The position numbers and the translations under genes are program-made. Source: JAWXUK01 sp044432725 (GTDB lineage Bacteria > Bacillota > Clostridia > Oscillospirales > Oscillospiraceae). Taken from it: a stretch of 52,346 nucleotides of DNA. Each line of letters opens with the position of its first letter. The stretch's first letter is position 1. The stretch is taken from assembly GCA_044432725.1 (NCBI GenBank), contig JAWXUL010000017.1, positions 1 to 52,346 of the forward strand, given 5' to 3'. Under the pieces are notes generated by a model, which did not search any database, was not told the origin of the DNA, and saw nothing but the letters and a program-made list of their open reading frames with translations. Shown in pieces: positions 8,288 to 17,205 of the stretch.

Positions 8288-9751
8288 TTGTTTCAACAAG
8301 AAAACACAATAAAATGGGGAGAAATGCGACCTCTCACGTTGGAAAAAGAGCAAGTCCCCTACTTCCCTGTGGAGAAATTTCCTAAAACCATTGCAGATTA
8401 CGTTTTTTCCGTGTCTGAATTCACCCAAACCAATCCTGATATGGCTTCGGTGGTGGCATTAGGGGTGCTTGCTACCTGTAACCAACGGAAATTTGTGGTT
8501 CAAGAGAGCCACACCGAACCACTGAATCTTTACACCGTAATAGTGGCTGAACCTGGGGAACGGAAGTCAGCAGTCCTACAACTACTGACACAAGACTTAT
8601 TGGCATATCAAAAGGAAGAAAACCATCGCAGACAAGATGAAATCAATAGTTATCAAGTGGATAAGGAGTTATTAGAGAGTGAAATTCGTCAGTTAAAAGA
8701 GAAAAAGAAGATAAATCCAGAAGATTTACGTCAACAACTCCTTGAGAAAACAAAGGCATTGCAGAACCTAGAAGAAGTCCGTCCCATTCGGAATTTTTGT
8801 GATGACTGTTCCCCTGAAGCATTGGTGGGGCTTTTGGCAAAGAATAATGGTGCTATGTCGGTCATTTCAGCCGAAGGAGGCATTTTTGACATCATTGCAG
8901 GCAGATACAGTGCAAAACCTAACTTGGATGTCTTTTTGAAAGGGCATTCTGGTGATGAAATTATGGTTGATCGTAAAAGTTCCGAAGCCGTAGCCATATC
9001 AAACCCAGCCCTCACCTTTGTTCTCGCCATTCAGCCAGATTTACTCCAAGAAATCATGGGAAATCACACCTTGGGTGGGCGAGGACTGTTGGCTCGTTTC
9101 CTTTATTCCGTTCCAAAGAGTACTGTAGGCAATCGGAAGTATTCTGGAGATAAAATTCCTTTTGAAGTAGCACAAAAGTTCAAGTGGCTTATCAATGACT
9201 TATTATCTGTTCCTACCACAGACAATCCAAGAATTCTCTCCATTTCGTCAGAAGCTAAGGTTCTTTTAGAGGAATACTTTTATATTATCGAAGGAATGTT
9301 GGGGAAAGCGCAAACAATCAAAAACTGGCTTTCAAAACACATTGGAGCCGTCATGCGTATTGCAGGCAACCTACATCTAGCCAGTGAGGAAAAGAATTTA
9401 CCTTGTATCACGAAAAAAACTGTAGAATCAGCCATTGAAATGGGAAAATACTTCGGTTCTCATGCGAGATATAGTTTTGTTACCCTCAACGGAGAGGAAG
9501 AAATGAAGAAAGCGAAAGATGTACTGTCAATTCTTACAAAAATGCAAGAGAACCCAGTCACAAGACGTGAATTATTCAGAAAAGGTGGTAATCGAGGGTT
9601 AAAAAAGCTAGAAGAACTCTGTCCCACTCTAGATTTACTGGAAGATTACGGCTACATCAAGCAAGTTCGGATGATTGTGGGTGAGGGTAGTACGAAACCT
9701 AGTGATTTGATTTTCTTGAATCCACAATATGAACAAAATATCAATAATTAA
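8288..9751 (+). CDS. DUF3987 domain protein (primase/helicase-associated)
   Basis: 487 residues. The DUF3987 fold is recognisable from YTVIVAEPGERKSAVL (a Walker-A-like loop), the central coiled segment (about residues 115-160), AEGGIFDIIAGRY, FLKGHSGDEI and GGRGLLARFLY. Such proteins are found with plasmid and element replication genes and are thought to act as ATPase/helicase-like initiators. The TTG at 8288 follows AAAAGGAG; an internal ATG at 8324 after GGGGAG is an alternative. It is replaced by a different ATPase in element III, so the replication module is exchangeable. The exact reaction is not known. Confidence 0.75.
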   Translation: MFQQENTIKWGEMRPLTLEKEQVPYFPVEKFPKTIADYVFSVSEFTQTNPDMASVVALGVLATCNQRKFVVQESHTEPLNLYTVIVAEPGERKSAVLQLLTQDLLAYQKEENHRRQDEINSYQVDKELLESEIRQLKEKKKINPEDLRQQLLEKTKALQNLEEVRPIRNFCDDCSPEALVGLLAKNNGAMSVISAEGGIFDIIAGRYSAKPNLDVFLKGHSGDEIMVDRKSSEAVAISNPALTFVLAIQPDLLQEIMGNHTLGGRGLLARFLYSVPKSTVGNRKYSGDKIPFEVAQKFKWLINDLLSVPTTDNPRILSISSEAKVLLEEYFYIIEGMLGKAQTIKNWLSKHIGAVMRIAGNLHLASEEKNLPCITKKTVESAIEMGKYFGSHARYSFVTLNGEEEMKKAKDVLSILTKMQENPVTRRELFRKGGNRGLKKLEELCPTLDLLEDYGYIKQVRMIVGEGSTKPSDLIFLNPQYEQNINN

Positions 9752-9763
9752 GGAGAAATGAAT

Positions 9764-10681
9764 ATGAATGACACAATGATTATCGGCATAGACCATGGAT
9801 ATGGTAACATCAAGACGGCAAGTACCTGTTTCAAGACAGGAGTGGAGTGTTTTGAGAAAGAACCCACCTTCAAAAACAATTTGCTTACCTACAATGGGAA
9901 ATTCTACACAATCGGAGGAGAACACAAAGAATTTGTGGCAGATAAGGTAAATGACGAGGACTTTTATATCCTCACTTTGGCAGGCATCGCAAAAGAAATG
10001 GAATTGCGTAAGATTTCCTCTGGAAAAGTACATCTTGCTGTAGGATTGCCCCTAAGTTGGATGTCGGAGCAGAAAGATAGCTTCAAAACTTATCTTTTAC
10101 GAAACAAAGAAGTAGAATTTTCTTTCCGTGGCAAGGAATATCAGGTAGAATTTGCTGATTGTAACGTCTACCCACAAGGATTTTCAGCAATTTATTCTCG
10201 GATTTACCAGTTCTCTGGAGTAAATATCCTTGCTGATATTGGAAATGGAACCATGAATATTATGTACATCAATGATAAAGTCCCAGTACAAGAGAAGTGC
10301 TTCACAGAAAAGTTTGGAGTGTACCAGTGTATTCTGTCGATTCGTGAAAATTTTCTGAAAACCCATGGTATTACCTTACAAGATAGCCAGATTGAGAGTA
10401 TTCTTCGCACAGGCAGGGCTGATATTGATGAAAAGTTCTTAAAATCTGTCCGTGAGAGTGCAGTGAATTATGTCCACGGTATCTTCCGTCGGCTTCGTGA
10501 AAGAGAGTATAACCCAGATTTGATGCGACTTTATGTTGTGGGTGGTGGTTGTTGTCTGGTGAAGAATTTTGGAGATTTTCAGGCAAATCGAGTGAATATT
10601 ATCGAGGATATTTGTGCAACGGCTAAGGGATATGAATTTATTTGCAAAGAACGTACTGGAAAACAAGGGAGCATGGTTTAA
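9764..10681 (+). CDS. parM: ParM/StbA-like actin-type segregation ATPase
   Basis: About 305 residues from the ATG at 9764; AAGGAG is 8 bases upstream, too close to the alternative ATG at 9758. Actin-fold signatures: IIGIDHGYGNIKT (phosphate 1), LADIGNGTMNI (phosphate 2) and LYVVGGGCCLV (adenosine). ParM filaments push plasmid copies apart by binding ParR on a centromere. The TAA overlaps the next ATG, and that gene is a ParR-like protein, with repeats beyond it. It suggests the element replicates extrachromosomally at some stage. Confidence 0.85.
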   Translation: MNDTMIIGIDHGYGNIKTASTCFKTGVECFEKEPTFKNNLLTYNGKFYTIGGEHKEFVADKVNDEDFYILTLAGIAKEMELRKISSGKVHLAVGLPLSWMSEQKDSFKTYLLRNKEVEFSFRGKEYQVEFADCNVYPQGFSAIYSRIYQFSGVNILADIGNGTMNIMYINDKVPVQEKCFTEKFGVYQCILSIRENFLKTHGITLQDSQIESILRTGRADIDEKFLKSVRESAVNYVHGIFRRLREREYNPDLMRLYVVGGGCCLVKNFGDFQANRVNIIEDICATAKGYEFICKERTGKQGSMV

Positions 10682-10998
10682 TGAAGAAGAAATCTTTTAC
10701 CATTCGCTTAGATTTAAGCAAAGAAGGAGATAAACAGGCTTGAAACTACCTAGAAACCATGGATAAACAAAAATATCGTTCCTACAGTCAGCTTTTTACA
10801 CAGGCAGTCAATCACTTTTTCGCAGAAAAAGAAGAAGCTGACTTGTTACCTGAAATCAGAAAGATGATTAAGGAAGAGGTAGGGAAAATTCAAGTGGTTT
10901 CTGTGGAGAAATTTCAGGAAGGTAACGAGGAAACTCTGGCTGAATGTAATTCGGAAGAGGATATACAGAAGGCATTTGATTTCATAGACAGTTTCTAG
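10681..10998 (+). pseudogene. ParR-like adaptor interrupted by an in-frame TGA
   Basis: Translation starts MKKKSFTIRLDLSKEGDKQA, meets TGA at 10741-10743 (codon 21) and continues in the same frame with NYLETMDKQKYRSYSQLF to TAG at 10998. The start resembles a ribbon-helix-helix ParR protein, and the interrupted position would suit Trp. The gene follows parM with a TAATG overlap. Either it is a nonsense mutant, it is re-initiated at ATG 10759, or the TGA is read through. The same kind of lesion affects the next two genes. Confidence 0.7.
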
Positions 10999-10999
10999 T

Positions 11000-11071
11000 G
11001 ACATCAAAGTGGTGCATTTTCCGTGGTTTGGTATCACTCTGGTGCAGGTTCTGACATCAAAGTGATACCAA
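11000..11071. repeat. Candidate centromere-type repeats (parC-like)
   Basis: GACATCAAAGTG occurs at 11000-11011 and 11053-11064. TTGGTATCACT (11028-11038) is the inverse of AGTGATACCAA (11061-11071). Related words occur at 23133-23208 in element III, which lacks parM, so a replication role is equally possible. The rest of 10999-11396 is noncoding and contains oriT. Confidence 0.45.
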
Positions 11072-11204
11072 CTCCCCACTCAAAAAACGTCCCCTTACCC
11101 TCGTCTTACGTCCCGAAAGACAGCCTAGCAGAACCATTTGGCAAAGCAAAAAGGGGCTGACAGGCTGAAAACGCACCCACGTCTAACCTACCCCCTCAGG
11201 GGTC

Positions 11205-11266
11205 GCAATGCACCTTTTGATACTTTAGTGTCAAAAGTGCTATTGCGTTGCTTTGGACAAAGCAAC
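11205..11266 (+). other. Candidate origin of transfer (oriT) of element II
   Basis: GCAAT...ATTGC encloses the hairpin CTTTTGATACT/AGTGTCAAAAG (11214-11237), followed directly by the hairpin GTTGCTTT/AAAGCAAC (11247-11266). Element III has the same two-hairpin design with compensating sequence changes (23385-23447), also just upstream of the relaxase. This position and design are typical of oriT. The nick site is not determined. Confidence 0.62.
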
Positions 11267-11396
11267 ACGTTTCAAATAGTTCTCATTCCCAAAACGTCCC
11301 AAAAATATCCCTTTCCAAAACGTCCCAAAGGAATCCAGTCCAAAAAAGTTCAAAAGAAGCTATTTCAGAAAAAATCCATTCCAAAGGAGGAAATAA

Positions 11397-12650
11397 ATGT
11401 TAAAACGAACCCTAAGCATTACCAAAGGCAAAGGCTCTGTAGGGCATAACTCTCGGAAGTTCTTTGCCGAAAATGTAGACCAAGAACGGAGCAAAAATAA
11501 CATCTGCTTTGTCAATCAGGATATCAAAGAAGCCTACCACTTTCTTTTTGAAGAAGCACTGGCACGATTTAATGCCAAGCAGAAAAGAAACGACAGAAAA
11601 ATTGAAAATTACTATGAAAAAATACGAACCAGTCGGCAAGAAAAATTATTCCACGAAGTTATTGTACAGGTGGGAGATATGGAAACCATGTCAGCCACTG
11701 GAGAGTACGCAGAGTTGGGTAAAACCATTTTAGAGGAGTATATGGAGGGATTTTCTGTTAGAAATCAAGGTTTGCACGTCTTTTCTGCCTATTTGCACAT
11801 GGACGAAGCCACTCCCCACCTCCATATCGACTTTATCCCCTACACCACTGGGAGCAAGAGAGGACTTGACACTAGAGTTTCTTTGAAGCAGGCTCTGGAA
11901 AAGTTGGGTTTTAAGAGTACATCGGCAAAAGATACGGAGTTAATTCAATGGCAAAACAGTGAAAAGGAGCAACTTTCTAAGATTATGTTGGCTCATGGGG
12001 TGGAATGAGAGAAAAAAGACTCCCATCGGCAACACTTGTCCGTGTATGATTTTAAGGTAGAGCAACGTGCTTTAGAATTAGAGCAGATTGATAAGAAAGT
12101 AGAGGAGAAACAAGGAGAAGCTCTCCATTTAGCAGATAAAATCACTGTTGAAAGTGAAGAATTGGAGCATATCAAGGAAAAGAAGTCCAAAGTCAAAAAG
12201 GTTGAGGAAATTCAAGGCAAGCCCTCACTGGTTGGCAACAAAGTCACTGTGGATGAAGAAGTCTTTCGAGAGGTAAAAGTGCTTGCTACCAAGCAAATTG
12301 TTGGTGAAACGAAAGAAAAGAAGCTAAAAAAGGAACTTATAGAAGCAAATCAGAAAATTGAGCAGAAAGATTTGCAGATAGTAAAGCAAAGCAAGGAAAT
12401 TTCATCTCTCAAATCCGTATCTTCTGTTTTGAAAAGCAAAAAGGAAATCGTGAAATTGCAAGAAGAATTGAATGAGAACAAGAAAGAATTGACCTATTTA
12501 CGAAGATTTAAGGAAGAAATTCAGGCAATTTTCAAGTTGGATAAGGTGAAAGAATTTTTTGAAAATATTGGACTCTTGGTGAGAATACAGGAGTTGATTC
12601 AAGAAAAAATGCCACCAAATAGAAAGGAGCATAATAATGATTCCAGATAA
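11397..12650 (+). pseudogene. Mob_Pre relaxase interrupted by an in-frame TGA
   Basis: ATG at 11397 after AAAGGAGG. The N-terminal half carries the relaxase HUH core, HMDEATPHLHIDFIP (about residue 140), and RTLSITKGKGSVGHNS at the start. TGA at 12006-12008 (codon 204) follows HGVE; the frame then continues EKKDSHRQHLSVYDF to TAA at 12650. The intact element III relaxase has Trp at exactly this point (HGVEWEKKG). The downstream part is coiled coil. The catalytic core could still be made as a 203-residue protein. Total length (417 codons) matches the 415-residue paralogue. Confidence 0.82.
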
Positions 12651-13548
12651 TGTAGTAGAAGAAGCAAAAAATGCCAATATTGTGGACTTTATCATTCGAT
12701 ATTATGGCTTTTCCTTTAAAGAAAGTTATGGAAGCTATCGTTGCAAACAACACCCTAGCCTTGCCATAGCCAGTGATTGTAAAAGTTGGGCTTGGCATAG
12801 TCAGGACTTGTTTGGGCATGGTGCGATTAGCTTCGTGATGAAGGTAGAAGGGTTGAGCTTCCCTCGTGCAGTGGAGGAAATTATGGGGTATTCGGCATGT
12901 CATGCACCGATTTATAAAGAACCAGAGCCACCCAAGGTTCTTCAACTTCCAGAACGTGGGCAGAATTGCAAGAAAATTTGGTATTATCTTTGCAATGTTC
13001 GTTGTCTTGACCCATCCATTGTAGATCAGCTGATTGTTAGTGAGCGTATTTACCAAGATATACGGAACAATGTTGTATTTGTGGGTGTAGATGGCTGAAA
13101 TACTCCTAAATTCGCTTGCATGAGAGGCACTTACCCACCGAAGCCTTACCGAAAGGACTGTTTTGGGAGCGATAAGGCATACAGTTTTAATATGACTTAT
13201 GGCTATCCTTCAAAACTTTTTGTTTTTGAAAGTCCAATTGATTGTATGTCCCACGGTAGCTTGAAGAATTTGAGGGAGCAGAACCCTTATGCTTACTTAG
13301 ATGATGGGAGATTGTCCCTTGGAGGGGTGTCAGGTAGGGCTTTGGAGTGTTATTTGAAGCGATTTACCAGTATTAAAGAGATTGTTTTCTGTCTGGATAA
13401 TGATGAAGCAGGTAGAAGTGGGGCTGAAAAATTGGCTGATAAATATGGTGGTAAGGGCTATGATGTGAGGATTGAGTTGCCAAGCCACAAGGATTATAAT
13501 GAGATGTTGGCGGCTGAATTGGAACAACGGAAGGTTGTCAATGGATAA
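12637..13548 (+). pseudogene. DUF3991/TOPRIM primase-like protein interrupted by an in-frame TGA
   Basis: ATG at 12637 after AAAGGAG, overlapping the relaxase end. The N-terminal part (VDFIIRYYGF, HSQDLFGHGAISFV) resembles DUF3991. TGA at 13096-13098 (codon 154) follows VFVGVDG, then NTPKFACMRGTYPP continues in frame. The TOPRIM core follows: FVFESPIDC with the Glu, SLGGVSG, and FCLDNDEAGR with the Asp pair. Such proteins are linked to primer synthesis during conjugal replication. It has no counterpart in element III. No frameshift is present, only the TGA. Confidence 0.75.
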
Positions 13549-13592
13549 ATAGGAATGGATTGTGCCATTTCTAAAAGAAAGGAATTGTAAAT

Positions 13593-13889
13593 ATGAATTT
13601 TATTGAAATGTTGTATTATGGGAAATTTCACCCATTTGAGAAAATTTGGTCAGAGGGTAGCGACTACAGAACGCAAGCAAATAAAGTGATTGCGTATGAA
13701 GAAAAAATTCGTGAAGCATTGTCTTCCGTGGCTGATTCGGAGGAAATCCAATCTACTTTTGAACAACTAATGGAAACAAGAAGTGTCATGACAACACTGG
13801 TGGAGAAAGAACAATTTGCAGAGGGCTTTCGTCTTGGGGTGATGTGTATGGTGGATTCTTTGGTGGATTTGGGTGATGGGGAACGGTAG
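13593..13889 (+). CDS. DUF6809 family small protein (element II copy)
   Basis: 98 residues, MNFIEMLYYG at the start and GVMCMVDSLVDLGDGER at the end, homologous over its whole length to the gene at 287-580. AAAGGAA precedes the ATG. It is the last backbone gene before a strong terminator and the cargo promoter. Function is unknown. The conserved C-terminal segment with Met-Cys-Met is the most constant part between the two copies, which suggests an interaction surface. Element III lacks it. Confidence 0.8.
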   Translation: MNFIEMLYYGKFHPFEKIWSEGSDYRTQANKVIAYEEKIREALSSVADSEEIQSTFEQLMETRSVMTTLVEKEQFAEGFRLGVMCMVDSLVDLGDGER

Positions 13890-13901
13890 GAAGGAGTGTC
13901 G

Positions 13902-13933
13902 GGAGGGCTGTGGTTTCACAGCTCTCCTTTTTT
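13902..13933 (+). terminator. Rho-independent terminator ending the element II backbone
   Basis: GGAGGGCTGTG, GTTT, CACAGCTCTCC, then six T. It separates the mobilization operon from the R-M cargo. Confidence 0.88.
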
Positions 13934-13953
13934 ATTGAAATCGCCAATATATC

Positions 13954-13982
13954 TTGTAATTCCACAACGTCTATGGTATAAT
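13954..13982 (+). promoter_or_regulatory. Promoter of the Eco47II-type R-M operon
   Basis: TTGTAA (13954-13959), 17 bases, TATAAT (13977-13982), 36 bases before the methyltransferase ATG at 14019. Confidence 0.68.
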
Positions 13983-14018
13983 ATTAATTCAAGTAAACAA
14001 TAGGAAAGTTGGTGAACT

Positions 14019-15125
14019 ATGGACACTCAAACTGGTCAATTCGAGGTGACAAAACTTTATATGCCCACAACAAACAAGGGAAAGAAAAAAGCTACTGATA
14101 GCGATACAGCGATATTATCACACAAATCTATCGAATTATTTGCTGGTGGTGGTGGCATGGCTTTAGGGCTTGAAAAGGCTGGTTTTGAAGCTGTAGGACT
14201 GTTAGAAATAGACCATTCTGCTTCTGAAACATTGAAACAGAACCGACCTGCATGGAACGTGATAGAGGGTGATATTTCTGAAATATCATCTCTGGAATTA
14301 GAGGAATACTTCCATATTGCCAAGGGAGAACTGGATTTATTGTCTGGTGGTGCTCCCTGTCAGGCATTTTCCTATGCAGGCAAGCGACTGGGCTTAGAGG
14401 ACGCACGAGGAACTTTGTTTTATCACTACGCCCTCTTTTTAGAAAAATTACAACCAAAAATGTTTTTATTTGAAAATGTGAGAGGTCTTTTGACCCATGA
14501 CAATAAGAAAACCTATCAAACTATGCTTGAAATCTTCCGTGAAGCTGGCTATTCTGTGTCTTATGAAGTGTTGAACGCATGGTCTTATGGTGTACCTCAA
14601 AAACGAGAACGTCTGATAACCGTAGGCATTCGTGATGATTTGGTCGGGAAAATTCACTTTGAGTTTCCTACTCCACACAAATATAAGCCAATTTTACGAG
14701 ATATTCTTTTGGACTGCCCTCAAAGTGAAGGCACAAGCTATTCAGCACATAAAAAAGAAATTTTTGAATTAGTGCCTGCAGGTGGTTATTGGCGAGATAT
14801 TCCACCCGATATTGCTAAGGAGTATATGAAATCTTGTTGGGATATGGAGGGAGGTCGCACTGGTATATTGCGTAGATTGAGTTTGGACGAGCCTTCCCTC
14901 ACTGTCCTTACCTCCCCTAGCCAGAAGCAGACTGATCGTTGCCACCCCTTAGAAGCAAGACCATTTACAGTCCGTGAGAATGCACGTTGCCAGACTTTTC
15001 CTGATGATTGGGAATTTTGTGGTAGTGTTGGTCAGCAATATAAACAGGTAGGCAATGCTGTGCCTGTGAATTTGGCTTATGAAGTGGGGCTTAAAATCAA
15101 AGAAAGTTTAGAGGGCTTAGAGTGA
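14019..15125 (+). CDS. DNA (cytosine-5) methyltransferase, partner of an Eco47II-type endonuclease
   Basis: 368 residues with an extra ~30-residue N-terminal extension before the core. Motifs: FAGGGGMALGL (I, about 42), GGAPCQAFSYAG (IV, catalytic Cys), ENVRGLL (VI), QKRERLI (VIII), and QVGNAVPVNLA (X). It methylates cytosine to protect host DNA from the next gene's enzyme. Its TGA overlaps the endonuclease ATG (GTGATG). The neighbouring enzyme family cuts GGNCC, so that is the probable site; the sequence itself does not prove it. It is only distantly similar to the two methyltransferases of element I. Confidence 0.92.
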   Translation: MDTQTGQFEVTKLYMPTTNKGKKKATDSDTAILSHKSIELFAGGGGMALGLEKAGFEAVGLLEIDHSASETLKQNRPAWNVIEGDISEISSLELEEYFHIAKGELDLLSGGAPCQAFSYAGKRLGLEDARGTLFYHYALFLEKLQPKMFLFENVRGLLTHDNKKTYQTMLEIFREAGYSVSYEVLNAWSYGVPQKRERLITVGIRDDLVGKIHFEFPTPHKYKPILRDILLDCPQSEGTSYSAHKKEIFELVPAGGYWRDIPPDIAKEYMKSCWDMEGGRTGILRRLSLDEPSLTVLTSPSQKQTDRCHPLEARPFTVRENARCQTFPDDWEFCGSVGQQYKQVGNAVPVNLAYEVGLKIKESLEGLE

Positions 15126-15919
15126 TGTGGAATTTATCATTTATTACGGAAGAAGAATTAACAGAACACGTTGGAAATACCATCGAAAAGTACGGAGAGA
15201 AACTGAATTCTTTTGATTTGAAGCGATTCAATAAGAATATTGTTGACCCTGTGAAGCTGATTTTCGATAAGACTGTGTATAAAGCAACTTGGGACGAGAT
15301 TGTCAGCAATGAAATCTTTCGTCAACGTGACAAGTCGAATAACAATGATATTGGGTATTTTCATCAGAGAATCTTCAAGTACATGAAGAATTGTTCAGTG
15401 CCTGAAACTGGATGGGATGTGGTTTTTGAGGACGAAAATGGAATTGTCCTTCCTGATGGTGTAGGAACAGTCAATCGTGTCTTTGTTGAGATGAAAAATA
15501 AGCATAATACGATGAATTCGGCTTCGGCTGGCAAGACATTTATTAAAATGCAGAGTCAACTGTTGGAAGATGATAATTGTGCTTGCTTTTTGGTAGAAGC
15601 CATCGCCCAGCATTCACAGAATATAAAATGGGAAACCACGGTGGACAAGAAGAAAGTCGGTCACAAATTCATTCGTAGAGTGAGCATTGACCAATTCTAT
15701 ACTTTGGTTACAGGACAAGAGGACGCATTTTATCAGCTTTGCATGGTGTTGCCAGAGGTGATTCAGAAAACAGTGGATAGTGCAACCCATATCTCCGTGC
15801 CAGAGGACACTGTAATGGATGAACTTCGTGAGATTGCAAAAAATCACGGAACAGACGAAGATACTGCAGTGGCTATGGCTGTTTATATGCTTGGTTTTGG
15901 TGGGTATCGGGGGTTTTAG
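15122..15919 (+). CDS. Eco47II-family type II restriction endonuclease
   Basis: 265 residues. It matches the Eco47II family in overall layout: LSFITEEELTEHVGNTIEKY at the start, RQRDKSNNNDIGYFHQRIFK, then VFVEMKNKHNTMNSASA, whose Glu-x-Lys is the catalytic EXK, and FIRRVSIDQFYTLVTG. Known members cleave GGNCC. Its ATG overlaps the methyltransferase stop, so methylase is made first. A decayed copy of its last ~75 bases lies at 17083-17157, beyond the mrr gene. It ends in TAG. Confidence 0.88.
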   Translation: MMWNLSFITEEELTEHVGNTIEKYGEKLNSFDLKRFNKNIVDPVKLIFDKTVYKATWDEIVSNEIFRQRDKSNNNDIGYFHQRIFKYMKNCSVPETGWDVVFEDENGIVLPDGVGTVNRVFVEMKNKHNTMNSASAGKTFIKMQSQLLEDDNCACFLVEAIAQHSQNIKWETTVDKKKVGHKFIRRVSIDQFYTLVTGQEDAFYQLCMVLPEVIQKTVDSATHISVPEDTVMDELREIAKNHGTDEDTAVAMAVYMLGFGGYRGF

Positions 15920-16035
15920 AAGTGTAGGACTATAACCTGATACGAAGAATTATTAAGTTATGATAGAAGTAAATATTTGTCAAGCTTTGAGTTGGCAAAA
16001 AGGGCTGAGTTTTAATATAGTGAAGGAGGTATTAT

Positions 16036-16962
16036 ATGGCTATTTTAGGATTTCAAGAATTTATGTTGCCGATTTTACAATATTTTTCAGATAATCAGGA
16101 ACACTCAGTAAAAGAAACTAATCAATATATCGAAAATTATTTTGTACTTTCTCAAGAGGATAGGGAAAAACTTTTGCCAAGTGGTAAAAAAAGAGTTGCC
16201 TATGATAGAACAAGTTGGGCAATAACCTACCTTAAAACAGCTCTTTTGATTCAGTCTACAAGAAGAGGTGTGTATTCTATCACGGACCGTGGACATAGTT
16301 TTTTGAGCACACAACCAATAGAGCTCACTGTTCGTTATCTAACAGATAATTATGAAGAAATACGCCTTAAGATAAAAGGGTTTAATGACAAAAACACTAA
16401 CGAGGTTGAGATATTACCCCCTAAAGAAGCACAAGACCTTTCACCCGAGGAAGTTATAGAAGCGAATTTTGAATCTATACAAGAGAGTCTTTCACAAGAA
16501 TTACTTGAACTTATTCTTCAAAATTCGCCTGCATATTTTGAGAAATTGGTGATTGATTTACTGGTAAACATGGGTTATGGTGGTAATCGGAAAGAAGCAG
16601 GGCAAGCTGTGGGTAAAAGTGGTGATGAAGGCATTGATGGTGTGATAAATGAAGATAGGTTGGGCTTGGATAATATCTATGTGCAAGCGAAAAGGTGGGC
16701 TATTGATAATACCGTAGGTAGACCTGAAATACAAAAGTTTGTTGGTGCTTTGGCTGGAAAGCAGGCTTCAAAGGGGATCTTTATTACAACTTCATCCTTT
16801 TCCAGTGAGGCGAGAAATTATGTGCAAACACTACAGCCCAAAGTGATTTTAATAGACGGACGTGAACTTACACAATTTATGATTGAGTATGATGTGGGTG
16901 TTTCTACTTACAATACCTATGTGATTAAGAAAATTGACACGGATTATTTTGAAGAGGTGTAA
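16036..16962 (+). CDS. mrr: Mrr-family type IV restriction endonuclease
   Basis: 308 residues. N-terminal winged-helix Mrr_N domain (about 1-100), linker, and C-terminal Mrr_cat domain with FEKLVIDLLVNMGYGG, GKSGDEGIDGVI and the catalytic YVQAKRW (Asp...Gln-x-Lys form), then GIFITTSSFSSEA. Mrr enzymes cut methylated DNA. It has its own strong RBS (GAAGGAGG). Its place between two other defence units, in an element that encodes a cytosine methyltransferase, implies that its specificity must avoid that methylation. Confidence 0.93.
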   Translation: MAILGFQEFMLPILQYFSDNQEHSVKETNQYIENYFVLSQEDREKLLPSGKKRVAYDRTSWAITYLKTALLIQSTRRGVYSITDRGHSFLSTQPIELTVRYLTDNYEEIRLKIKGFNDKNTNEVEILPPKEAQDLSPEEVIEANFESIQESLSQELLELILQNSPAYFEKLVIDLLVNMGYGGNRKEAGQAVGKSGDEGIDGVINEDRLGLDNIYVQAKRWAIDNTVGRPEIQKFVGALAGKQASKGIFITTSSFSSEARNYVQTLQPKVILIDGRELTQFMIEYDVGVSTYNTYVIKKIDTDYFEEV

Positions 16963-17082
16963 TCTTGGGAAAAATTAAGTACAATTTCTTTTTTCTAGCT
17001 CATGAGTATTTATTTTTGTTTAGGAAGTGGTTATGGCTTTGCTAGACTGTGTACCCGTAGCTACTTACGGAGGAAAACTACG

Positions 17083-17157
17083 ATGGATGCACTTTGTGAA
17101 ATTGCAAAAAATTATAAAATGGAAGAAGATACTGCTTAACTATGACTGGTTATATGC
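17083..17157 (+). pseudogene. Decayed duplicate of the Eco47II-type endonuclease 3' end
   Basis: The bases read MDALCEIAKNYKMEEDTA and then stop. The genuine gene at 15812-15893 reads MDELREIAKNHGTDEDTA. Similarity continues past the stop with one base deleted (GTTATATGCT against GTTTATATGCT). It is a remnant of a duplication or of an older R-M gene at this spot. The rest of 16963-17205 has nothing I recognise. Confidence 0.7.
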
Positions 17158-17205
17158 TAGAAGTTAGCACGTGTCTGGAGTTGAAAATTTTTAATGGAGG
17201 TTTTT

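Noticed and set aside
8731..9030. 99-codon minus-strand frame inside the DUF3987 gene
   Set aside because: Codon shadow of a well-supported gene; no start signals.
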